A stretch of 64,000 bases of DNA, from the NCBI RefSeq assembly GCF_001043005.1, contig NZ_JYKZ01000002.1, positions 310,001 to 374,000 on the forward strand. Direction: 5' to 3'. Of the stretch, positions 51,865 to 58,613 are shown piece after piece. This DNA comes from Pseudomonas psychrophila. GTDB lineage: Bacteria; Pseudomonadota; Gammaproteobacteria; Pseudomonadales; Pseudomonadaceae. Within the stretch, counting starts at the first letter, position 1. The number at the start of each line of letters is the position of its first letter. The notes under the pieces are model-generated. The model had not been told where the DNA came from and did not search any database. It saw nothing but the letters and a program-made list of their open reading frames with translations. Both the position numbers and the translations under genes were made by a program.

Positions 51865-52135
51865 GGGTACATATCCGGCATTCGCGGTTAACTGAAATGA
51901 TGGTTTCGCTTTTACAGCGAGGCACTTTTGTCAAACAGCCACAAAAGTACCCAAAAAGGCCTTGCCCCAGCGTACGGCCCTCGCTGCGCTCAGGTGTCCC
52001 TCACTCCGGTCCCGCTCCGTGGGCACGCCGTGACGGGCCATCCATGGCCCAACACGGCTCTCCCGGCATCCATGCCGGTCGACCCACTACGCAGAACCTG
52101 CGCTCGGCCTCCCGAAGGGCAGGCAGATCAAAAAC
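51865..52135 (+). repeat. Long dispersed repeat, copy B
   Basis: It begins GGGGTACATATCCGGCAT and follows copy A block for block: CGCTTTTACAGCGAGG, CCCCAGCGTACGGCCCTCGC, GGGCCATCCATGGCCC, CCGGCATCCATGCCGG, CCTCCCGAAGGGCAGG, CAGATCAAAA. A further short stretch ends in a hairpin with arms CTGTTTAG and CTAAACAG (52190-52218), a plausible 3' end signal for the leftward punC transcript. Confidence 0.8.
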
Positions 52136-52219
52136 CAGTGCAAAAACAAGATCAACGGCCCGCCGAGGCGGCCTACAGGCCGACCTGTTTAGCGAAGCAC
52201 ATTTCTCTAAACAGGCCGG

Positions 52220-52241
52220 CTGGCAACAGAGTATCTACAGG
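52220..52241. repeat. Solitary copy of the 22-bp outer motif from 1.3 kb
   Basis: The 22 bases here, centred on GGCAACAGAGTATCTACA, are identical to 1359-1380. As at 1.3 kb, the motif lies just past the 3' end of a leftward gene (punC stop at 52262). Confidence 0.75.
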
Positions 52242-52261
52242 TTTTCGACCTGCCACTACCG

Positions 52262-53443
52262 TCAGGATGCGGCAAAGGCCTTGGCATTAGCCTTGCGCCG
52301 CTGAATCAAGTAACCCAACAACGCCAGGGGTGCAGTGGCCAGCATCACTTCGACGGTGATTTGCAGGGGTTGGCTGATAAAGGCCGACACCAGCAAGCTG
52401 CCCAGAAAGCACAGTCCAAGCTGCAAGGTATTTTGCAGTGCAGCGGCTTTGCCGGAGTTTTCCGAAAACGGCATCAAGGCATTCGCCACTACAACCGGGT
52501 AACTCGCACCGTTCACCAGCGCCATCAAACAAAACGGGATCAGTAAGGTGGTCAGCGTTGGCTCGGTTTGTGTGGCGACCAGATACAACCCCACCATGCT
52601 GGCGCAGTAAGCCACCAGTAACCAGGGCAACAGCGTACGACCGCTCACTCGCTGCAGTTCGCTGCGGCAGCTGTAACCACCGACCAAAAATGCCAGCGTG
52701 GGTAGCGCATAGCTCAAGCCAATATCGCTCGGGCTGTAGCCCATATCGCCGAGGATAAAGGGCGATGCCGTCAACCAGGCGAAAAAGCTGGCCGAGCACG
52801 CCGCGAAGATCATCACGTTGCCACTGAATTTGGCCGAACACAGAAGCTGCCAGTAACTCACGCCTGACGCTACGGTCTTGGGCGTTGTGCGAATTTTTTC
52901 TTTGAGCATCAGTGTCGGGATGATCAGCAGCACAGCCAGGCCCAATAACACCGCAAAAATCGCTTGCCAGCCCAGGTGACTCAGGACCACGGCTCCCAGC
53001 AAGGGGGCAAGAGCCGGAGAGAGGCCCATGAGCGGCATGATTCCGGCAAATACACGGCTGGCCTGGTCAGCCGGGTAGCGATCAATTACCAGGGCTTGCC
53101 AGGTAACGGCCGCCGCACAGATGCCGATGGCCTGGATAAACCGCAAGCTCAAGAGCAACACGCTGCTCTCAACCCAGAACATGCCCGCGCAGCCCAGCGA
53201 AAACAGCGACAGACCCGCCAAGAGCACCGGCTTGCGCCCAAGGCGATCCGACAGCGGCCCCCAGAGCAACTGACCCAATGCAAAGCCGGCCAGAAAGATG
53301 CTCAGGCTCGCGCCCACCGCACCGGCTGACAGCCCTAATTCACTGCGCAAAGTACCGAATGCTGGCAGGTACATATCCATCGCCAGATAGCCGAGCATGC
53401 TGAGCCCGGCGAGATAACAGGTAAAACCAAAAGAGTTCTTCAT
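52262..53443 (-). CDS. punC: Bcr/CflA-type MFS transporter, PunC (YdhC) homologue
   Basis: A 393-residue, 12-segment MFS protein. LAGLSMLGYLAMDMYLPAF, LLWGPLSDRLGRKPVLLAGL (motif A) and NTLQLGLCFLGSLLVSAFI are very close to what I remember of E. coli YdhC, recently named PunC for purine nucleoside uptake. The divergent regulator is equally close to PunR, so both partners of the E. coli pair are conserved. ATG 53443 with AGGTG 4 nt upstream is preferred; a GTG at 53449 would add two residues. Substrate by homology is purine nucleosides; drug efflux cannot be excluded. Confidence 0.82.
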   Translation of the reverse strand: MKNSFGFTCYLAGLSMLGYLAMDMYLPAFGTLRSELGLSAGAVGASLSIFLAGFALGQLLWGPLSDRLGRKPVLLAGLSLFSLGCAGMFWVESSVLLLSLRFIQAIGICAAAVTWQALVIDRYPADQASRVFAGIMPLMGLSPALAPLLGAVVLSHLGWQAIFAVLLGLAVLLIIPTLMLKEKIRTTPKTVASGVSYWQLLCSAKFSGNVMIFAACSASFFAWLTASPFILGDMGYSPSDIGLSYALPTLAFLVGGYSCRSELQRVSGRTLLPWLLVAYCASMVGLYLVATQTEPTLTTLLIPFCLMALVNGASYPVVVANALMPFSENSGKAAALQNTLQLGLCFLGSLLVSAFISQPLQITVEVMLATAPLALLGYLIQRRKANAKAFAAS

Positions 53444-53457
53444 GTGCACCTAAAAAC

Positions 53458-53539
53458 TTGCCATCAAACAATTTGTTGACTGATGCGCATTATCCAGCTG
53501 AGGATTTGCTTGTGAAGCGATAATAATTGCCAACTGGCA
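53458..53539. promoter_or_regulatory. Putative PunR binding sites in the punC-punR gap
   Basis: TTGCCA occurs at 53458-53463 and again within TTGCCAACTGGCA at 53527-53539, whose core TGCCA-AC-TGGCA is a perfect dyad (53528-53539). Two sites about 70 bp apart in a divergent LysR gap fit a recognition and activation arrangement. This is inference only. Confidence 0.45.
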
Positions 53540-53562
53540 TCGAATTTTTTGAAGGCAAACTC

Positions 53563-54522
53563 ATGTGGTCCGAATACTCGTTGGATGTAATTGATGCAGT
53601 GGCCCGCCACGGCAGTTTCAGTGGTGCGGCCCAGGAACTGCACCGCGTGCCCTCAGCCGTCAGCTACACCGTTCGCCAGCTGGAGCAGTGGCTGGCCGTT
53701 CCGTTGTTCGTTCGTCGCCACAGGGATGTAGAGCTGACGCCCGCCGGGCAGATGTTTGTCAAGGAAGCCCGCGACGTGATGAAAAAAATGCTTGGCACCC
53801 GCCGCTTGTGTCAGCAGGTGGCCAATGGTTGGAGCGGCCAATTACGGGTAGCCGTGGACTCGATCATCAAGCACCCGCGTTGCCAGCAAATGGTGATCGA
53901 CTTCTATCGGCACTTTCCGGACGTGGAGCTGATTGTTCAGTACGAGGTGTACAACGGTGTGTGGGACGCACTGGTGGACGGGCGCACCGACATTGTCATC
54001 GGCGCCACGCGTGCCGTACCGGTGGCGGGCAGCTTTGCCTTTCGCGACATGGGCTTTTTGCACTGGCTGTGCGTGGTCAGCCCACTGCATCCACTGGCTT
54101 CGGTTGCAGGATTGCTGGGCGATGATCATTTGCGCCCCTTCCCCTCGCTGTGCATGGATGACACCTCACGCAGCTTGCCCAAACGTGACACCTGGACGCT
54201 GGATAACCAGCGCAGAATGATGGTGCCTGACTGGGCCACGGGCCTGGCCTGCCTGAGCGACGGGCTGTGCGTCGGCATGGTACCCGCCCATCTTGCCCAA
54301 CCCTTGATCGAGCAAGGCAAGCTGGTTGCGCTGCACTTGCAACGCCCCTTCCCCGCCAGCCCTTCGTGCATTGCCTGGTCGCAGAAAAATCATTCCCCCG
54401 CCATGAGCTGGCTATTGGAGTATTTGGGCGACACGCCAACCCTGAGCCAGGAGTGGCTCAATGAACATCAAACAGAATTGGATACAGCGACACCACCAAC
54501 AGAACTGCCATCGTCAGATTGA
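53563..54522 (+). CDS. punR: LysR-family regulator, PunR (YdhB) homologue
   Basis: A 319-residue LysR regulator whose N-terminus (MWSEYSLDVIDAVARHGSFS, then VPSAVSYTVRQLEQWLAVPL) closely matches E. coli YdhB/PunR, the adenosine-responsive activator of punC. The effector domain shows DFYRHFPDVELIVQYEV and DDTSRSLPKRDTW, also like PunR. ATG 53563 follows GAAGGCAAAC. Its 3' end overlaps the convergent LysE-type gene by 65 bp. Confidence 0.85.
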   Translation: MWSEYSLDVIDAVARHGSFSGAAQELHRVPSAVSYTVRQLEQWLAVPLFVRRHRDVELTPAGQMFVKEARDVMKKMLGTRRLCQQVANGWSGQLRVAVDSIIKHPRCQQMVIDFYRHFPDVELIVQYEVYNGVWDALVDGRTDIVIGATRAVPVAGSFAFRDMGFLHWLCVVSPLHPLASVAGLLGDDHLRPFPSLCMDDTSRSLPKRDTWTLDNQRRMMVPDWATGLACLSDGLCVGMVPAHLAQPLIEQGKLVALHLQRPFPASPSCIAWSQKNHSPAMSWLLEYLGDTPTLSQEWLNEHQTELDTATPPTELPSSD

Positions 54523-55069
54523 ATGCCAACAACCATTTAGGTTTGGTCAAAACGTTGCGTAACGCGCTGCCGCACCCGGCCCACACGCACACGCTGGGCA
54601 AGTTGATGATGGCAAATACCAGGGCGATGATGAACACATTGGCGATGTAACCCTGTGATGGCGTGTAGGTCGTGATCGCGCCGATGGCCATCACCCACGC
54701 CTTGGGATTGACCCACTGGAAAGCCGCCGCGCCCCAGAACCCCAAAGGGGTGCCTTGGGCCGATTCTGAATCAGAAACAGGACCTGATGTGGCTACTTTC
54801 CAGGCCAGGTACAGCAAGTAAGCCGCCCCCAGGTAACGCAACACGGTGTAGGCCATGGGTACGGCCTTGAACACGCCGCCCAGCCCCAGCCCGACGGCCA
54901 GCACCAAAAACATGAAGCCGAAACTAATACCCAGTGCATGGGGGATGGTGCGCCTGAATCCAAAGTTGACGCCCGATGCCAGCAGCATGGTGTTATTGGG
55001 GCCAGGGGTGATGGAGGAGACAAACGCAAACAGTGCGAAGGCAGAAATCAGTTCGAGGGAGAACGGCAT
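54458..55069 (-). CDS. LysE/RhtB-family amino-acid exporter
   Basis: A 203-residue inner-membrane exporter with about six hydrophobic segments. The N-terminal FVSSITPGPNNTMLLASG is the family signature, and FQWVNPKAWVMAIGA follows in the middle. It is convergent with punR and shares 65 bp of coding sequence at the 3' ends. The substrate cannot be told from sequence; amino acids or homoserine-lactone-like compounds are typical of the family. Confidence 0.9.
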   Translation of the reverse strand: MPFSLELISAFALFAFVSSITPGPNNTMLLASGVNFGFRRTIPHALGISFGFMFLVLAVGLGLGGVFKAVPMAYTVLRYLGAAYLLYLAWKVATSGPVSDSESAQGTPLGFWGAAAFQWVNPKAWVMAIGAITTYTPSQGYIANVFIIALVFAIINLPSVCVWAGCGSALRNVLTKPKWLLAFNLTMAVLLVVSLYPILFDVH

Positions 55070-55257
55070 AATGTTATCCGGCAGTCAGAGGAGCAATTGA
55101 CTCACCCTAACGGATTACAGTGCTGGCATTGCGCTACAGCTGAGTTCTATTTTTACCGCACACATTGAGAAAGGCTTTCGTTTTGACGACACGATTTTCA
55201 CGCCACTTTCACATCATCAGGCCTAAATTGGATCCACTCCTTTAGTGAATCCCATTT

Positions 55258-55287
55258 GGCCCGCTCCCCCCAGCGGGCCTTTTTTTT
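55258..55287 (+). terminator. Orphan rightward intrinsic terminator
   Basis: GGCCCGC pairs with GCGGGCC around TCCCCCCA and runs into eight Ts. Both neighbouring genes are leftward, so no annotated rightward transcript ends here. It may mark a small unannotated RNA arising within 55070-55257. Confidence 0.7.
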
Positions 55288-55306
55288 GCCTGTTTTTTAA
55301 TGACCT

Positions 55307-55834
55307 TCAGTCTTCCAGAGCCTTGACCGGTTTTGCCGGCTTGACCGACTTGCCCGCAGCAGCTCCCTTGACTGGAGCCTCGGCCGCAACCGGTGCCAGG
55401 GTTTCCTTTTCAACGGGAGGCAAGGCATCGATGATTTTAAACAGCTCGTTGAGATCAACGTCGCCAACTGTCTCGACCTTCTTTTCGCCATCCTTGCCGA
55501 TCAGGATCACTTTGGCCTTATCAATGATCATCCCCGGTTTGAGGCCGCGAATCAGCGACATTGTGCTTTGGGGTTCGAGGTCTTTGCCATCGCGTTTGCC
55601 GGTAATGCCGACAATCGTGTAGAGCACCATATTGCGCTCGTCAAAAGCCTGTTTGGTGGCCGGGTCTTCAAGTGCCTTATTGAGGGCTACCAGCGCTGGA
55701 TCGGCCTGTGCACGGGCAACAATAACCAATGGGCGAAGCTTGCCGCGATCCTGTTCAATGGGGCTTGGAACTTCAACAGCTTGCACTGTGCCAGTCACCA
55801 GCACACTGGCAAGGATCAATAAACGGATAAACAT
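55307..55834 (-). CDS. DUF4174-family exported protein
   Basis: A 175-residue protein with a signal peptide cleaved near VQA|VEVPSP. The core matches DUF4174: RPLVIVARAQADPALVALN, then VLYTIVGITGKRDGK and KVILIGKDGEKKVE, a thioredoxin-like pattern without the CXXC pair. The C-terminal 35 residues are Ala/Pro/Lys-rich and probably disordered. AAAGGAG lies 7 nt before the ATG. Function is unknown; periplasmic location is predicted. It stands alone between opposing signals. Confidence 0.8.
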   Translation of the reverse strand: MFIRLLILASVLVTGTVQAVEVPSPIEQDRGKLRPLVIVARAQADPALVALNKALEDPATKQAFDERNMVLYTIVGITGKRDGKDLEPQSTMSLIRGLKPGMIIDKAKVILIGKDGEKKVETVGDVDLNELFKIIDALPPVEKETLAPVAAEAPVKGAAAGKSVKPAKPVKALED

Positions 55835-55891
55835 CCAGATCTCCTTTTATTATCGGACCGGCTTCGCGAGCGTGTAGCAAATGCCTTGAAA

Positions 55892-55932
55892 CCCTTGGCG
55901 TTGAGCCTGTCATTCAAAGCTTAGGCCAAGGG
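55892..55932. repeat. Inverted repeat upstream of the DUF4174 and DUF3455 genes
   Basis: CCCTTGGC (55892-55899) and GCCAAGGG (55925-55932) are perfect complements 25 nt apart, and TGAGCC/GGCTCA forms an alternative overlapping pair. It lies in the divergent gap between the two genes and could be a regulatory dyad or a leader structure. Confidence 0.4.
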
Positions 55933-56021
55933 CTCAGTCACGCAACCGGGGTTCCCGGACTTTGCCTTTCATGTTTATTTTTTGCAACTGCATCCAAACC
56001 GCTCACCCGGGGGTAGTACCT

Positions 56022-56043
56022 GTAACAGCCCGTACGCTGTTAC
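56022..56043 (+). promoter_or_regulatory. GTAACAGC dyad just upstream of the DUF3455 gene
   Basis: GTAACAGC and GCTGTTAC form perfect 8-bp arms with a CCGTAC centre, ending 7 nt before the AGGAGATAGG ribosome-binding site. Its position suits a repressor operator or a hairpin that controls translation. No similar dyad precedes the neighbouring sigma-factor gene. Confidence 0.5.
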
Positions 56044-56062
56044 CCCATCAGGAGATAGGTAC

Positions 56063-56602
56063 ATGAACGTAAAACGCTTGATCAGCCATGCCAGCGTTAC
56101 ACTTGCCGCCGTGATGTTTGTCGCTGTACCGGGCGCCTATGCACAGGCGGACTTGCCCGAAAACATTAGGGTTCCCGACGGACACAAGATGGCGATGAAG
56201 ACAGTTGGCGTAGGTGAAATCACTTACGAATGTAAAGAAAAAGCCAATGCCCCAGGACAAATGGAATGGTTTTTTGTTGGCCCAAAAGCTCAACTAAATG
56301 ACACAAATGGTAAACAAGTCGGCACCTACTTTGGCCCACCAGCCACCTGGCAAGCCCTGGACGGTTCCAAGGTTACGGGTACCCAGCTCGCCGTAGCACC
56401 CGCCGGCGCGGGCAATCTGCCGTATCAACTGGTCAAGGCCAATCCGGCTGAAGGCAAAGGCGCCATGAGCGGCGTGAGTTATATCCAGCGTGTCGCACTT
56501 AAGGGCGGCGTGGCGCCCAGCAGCGAATGCTCTGCGGTCAACAAGGGCCAGCGGCAAGTGGTCCCTTATCAGGCAGATTACATTTTCTGGGCCAGCCGTT
56601 AA
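56063..56602 (+). CDS. DUF3455-family periplasmic protein
   Basis: A 179-residue exported protein with a signal peptide ending AYA|QADLPENI. The body fits DUF3455: VGEITYECKEKANAPGQMEW, FVGPKAQLND, GPPATWQALDGSKVTG and a C-terminal YQADYIFWA. Two cysteines (mature region) could form a disulfide. AGGAGATAGG precedes ATG 56063. It lies 92 bp upstream of an ECF sigma/anti-sigma pair on the same strand; in other bacteria DUF3455 genes are often found near ECF systems, so it may be the output of that pair. Function is unknown. Confidence 0.8.
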   Translation: MNVKRLISHASVTLAAVMFVAVPGAYAQADLPENIRVPDGHKMAMKTVGVGEITYECKEKANAPGQMEWFFVGPKAQLNDTNGKQVGTYFGPPATWQALDGSKVTGTQLAVAPAGAGNLPYQLVKANPAEGKGAMSGVSYIQRVALKGGVAPSSECSAVNKGQRQVVPYQADYIFWASR

Positions 56603-56647
56603 GGTACTTGGCCTGTAGCGAATCTCGTCTACGCTGCTTCGATGGAG

Positions 56648-56666
56648 CCCGGGGGAATGCCCCGGG
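56648..56666 (+). other. GC-rich hairpin between the DUF3455 and sigma-factor genes
   Basis: CCCGGGG and CCCCGGG pair around GAATG, 29 nt before the GTG start of the sigma gene. There is no T tract, so it may limit read-through or translation of the sigma factor rather than end transcription. Confidence 0.45.
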
Positions 56667-56694
56667 GATGTCCCACCTATAACGGCGCAAGACA

Positions 56695-57258
56695 GTGACG
56701 ATACCTGAGCCATTGTTTGACTACGAAGCCTGCCTGCTCGCCTGCGCCCGCGGCGAACGGCAGGCGCTGGTTGCCTTGTATGCCCAGGAAAGCGCACGAC
56801 TGCTCGGTGTTGCCAGGCGTATTGCCCGTGACGACGCTCTGGCCGAGGACATCGTGCATGACGCTTTTATCAAGATCTGGACGCGCGCGACCAGTTATGA
56901 CCCTCAGCGCGGGTCAGCACGGGGCTGGGTTTTCAGCGTGACACGGCATTTGGCACTGAACTTCATGCGCGACAATCGCCTGGAGGTTCAAGTCAGTGAA
57001 GACAGCGAGCTGGCATTACAGCCCCTGGCCAATCTTGATGGCAGCCTGGCGCTGGACGCACTTGAATGGCGAGCAGGCTCCGAGCGGATCTATGGCTGCC
57101 TCGAACAGCTTGACCCTGCCAGGCGCACCTGCATTGTGCATGCCTATGTCGACGGTTATACCCACGCAGAAATTGCCAAAAAACTGGCCACGCCTCTGGG
57201 CACCGTCAAAGCCTGGATCAAACGCAGCTTGAGCGCATTGCGCGAGTGCATGGGATGA
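56695..57258 (+). CDS. ECF-family RNA polymerase sigma factor
   Basis: A 187-residue sigma-70-related factor with region 2 (LAEDIVHDAFIKIWTRATSY, RGWVFSVTRHLALNFMRD) and region 4 (GYTHAEIAKKLATPLGTVKAWIKRSL). The pattern is of the ECF type paired with RskA-like anti-sigma factors. The start is GTG 56695 with only a weak ribosome-binding site. Its stop overlaps the anti-sigma start (ATGA), ensuring coupled synthesis of the inhibitor. The likely trigger is envelope or redox stress, as in related groups, but no stimulus can be read here. Confidence 0.88.
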   Translation: MTIPEPLFDYEACLLACARGERQALVALYAQESARLLGVARRIARDDALAEDIVHDAFIKIWTRATSYDPQRGSARGWVFSVTRHLALNFMRDNRLEVQVSEDSELALQPLANLDGSLALDALEWRAGSERIYGCLEQLDPARRTCIVHAYVDGYTHAEIAKKLATPLGTVKAWIKRSLSALRECMG

Positions 57259-57971
57259 CTTTCAAACCAGAAGACAACGACTCAGCCGATCTTGATGCAT
57301 TGGCGGGCGAATACGTGCTGGGGACACTGGACGCGCAACAGCGACACGCCGTTGAGCAGCGCCTGCCCCATGACGCCAACTTGCAAGCAGCGGTAGAACG
57401 CTGGGAGGCACGCCTGTTGCCGCTCAACGACCTTGTACCGGCACAGCCCCCCTCAAGGCAGCTGTGGCCTCGTATCGAACGCAGCCTGAACGCACTGAAT
57501 GTGCCCGCCCCTCAGGCCAAGGCCAGTTGGTGGAATCTTCTGCCATTGTGGCGCGGCCTGTCAGCCGCAGGGCTGGCAGCAACCCTGGTACTGGGCACCG
57601 TGTTGTTGACCGCAACCCCTAGCGTTTCACCTCCCACTTACGTAGTGGTACTGGTCGCACCACAAGACCAGGCCCCGGGCTGGGTGATCCAGGCCAGCAA
57701 CCGCCAGCACATCCAGCTTATTCCACTGGGCATCACGCAAGTGCCCACTGACAAGACACTGCAGTTCTGGACCAAGGGCGATGGTTGGGATGGCCCGGTG
57801 TCACTTGGACTGGTCAAGCCTGGGCAAACCTTGTCACTGCCACTGGATCGCCTGCCACCGCTTGAGCCCAATCAACTCTTTGAGCTGACCCTCGAAGGCC
57901 CTGACGGCTCTGCAACAGGCAAACCTACTGGCCCGATTCAGTTTATCGGCCGTGCCGTCAAAGTGATTTGA
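57255..57971 (+). CDS. RskA-like anti-sigma factor
   Basis: A 238-residue single-pass membrane protein. The cytoplasmic N-terminal anti-sigma domain (LDALAGEYVLGTLDAQQRHA) is followed by one membrane segment near residues 100-118 (LSAAGLAATLVLGTVLL) and a periplasmic RskA-type domain containing VVLVAPQDQAPGWVIQAS and LQFWTKGDG. The zinc-binding HxxxCxxC motif of ZAS-type anti-sigmas is absent. It overlaps the sigma gene by 4 bp and the convergent dedA-like gene by 14 bp. Regulated proteolysis, possibly ending with RseP encoded in this window, is a reasonable inference. Confidence 0.85.
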   Translation: MTFKPEDNDSADLDALAGEYVLGTLDAQQRHAVEQRLPHDANLQAAVERWEARLLPLNDLVPAQPPSRQLWPRIERSLNALNVPAPQAKASWWNLLPLWRGLSAAGLAATLVLGTVLLTATPSVSPPTYVVVLVAPQDQAPGWVIQASNRQHIQLIPLGITQVPTDKTLQFWTKGDGWDGPVSLGLVKPGQTLSLPLDRLPPLEPNQLFELTLEGPDGSATGKPTGPIQFIGRAVKVI

Positions 57972-58542
57972 CGGCCTTGTTTCTCGCCCGTAAATGACGC
58001 GCCAATGCGAAGACCACCATCAGTGCTATGACCCCCAGCGCAATCGGCAAACGATAGGGTTTGAGGTCACCCAGCATCCCCTCCAGAAACTCCCCGGCCC
58101 AATACCCGGCACTGGCAAACAGCGTTGCCCACGCCGCAGCGCCCAACGCGTTGAAGCAGGTAAATTTCAACGGCGAGACCTTGCAGGCGCCAATCACCAT
58201 TGGCCCGACCAGTCGCATGCCATACAAAAAGCGCACTGAAAAAATCGATACTGCAGGATGCTGATTGATCATCTGGGTGACTCGATCGATGACCGCCTGC
58301 TGCTTGTGCAGGCGCGGCAACAGGCGAGCGCCGAAATAACGGCCGATCCAGAACAGCAGCTGATCGCCCAGCATCCCCGCCAGACTGGCGTATCCAATTA
58401 CCGGCAATAGCTTGAGCACATGCTGGTGCGCAGCCATTCCGCCGAGAAGCAGGATGGTTTCACCTTCCAGCAAACAGCCGATAAAAACGGCCAGATAGCC
58501 ATACGTTGCCAGCAAGTGATTGAAGTCGATGTGTTCAAACAT
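57958..58542 (-). CDS. DedA-family membrane protein
   Basis: A 194-residue integral inner-membrane protein of the DedA/VTT (SNARE-associated) family, some of which flip undecaprenyl phosphate or phosphatidylethanolamine. The conserved acidic residue in GCLLEGETILLLGG and the arginine-containing SVRFLYGMRLVGPMVIG motif are intact. It is convergent with the anti-sigma gene with a 14-bp overlap. Substrate unknown. Confidence 0.9.
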   Translation of the reverse strand: MFEHIDFNHLLATYGYLAVFIGCLLEGETILLLGGMAAHQHVLKLLPVIGYASLAGMLGDQLLFWIGRYFGARLLPRLHKQQAVIDRVTQMINQHPAVSIFSVRFLYGMRLVGPMVIGACKVSPLKFTCFNALGAAAWATLFASAGYWAGEFLEGMLGDLKPYRLPIALGVIALMVVFALARHLRARNKAVKSL

Positions 58543-58613
58543 GCGGGGTCTATAGCTCCATTGAATGTCAGGGTGTTACGGCGTCCTTGGGGCTCAATCT
58601 ATCACGCAGCCGT

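Noticed and set aside
51000..52304. Several 60-175-codon frames inside the 51-52 kb repeats
   Set aside because: They lie entirely within palindromic repeat copies, differ between copies and have no ribosome-binding site. Such frames are known annotation artefacts of GC-rich repeats.
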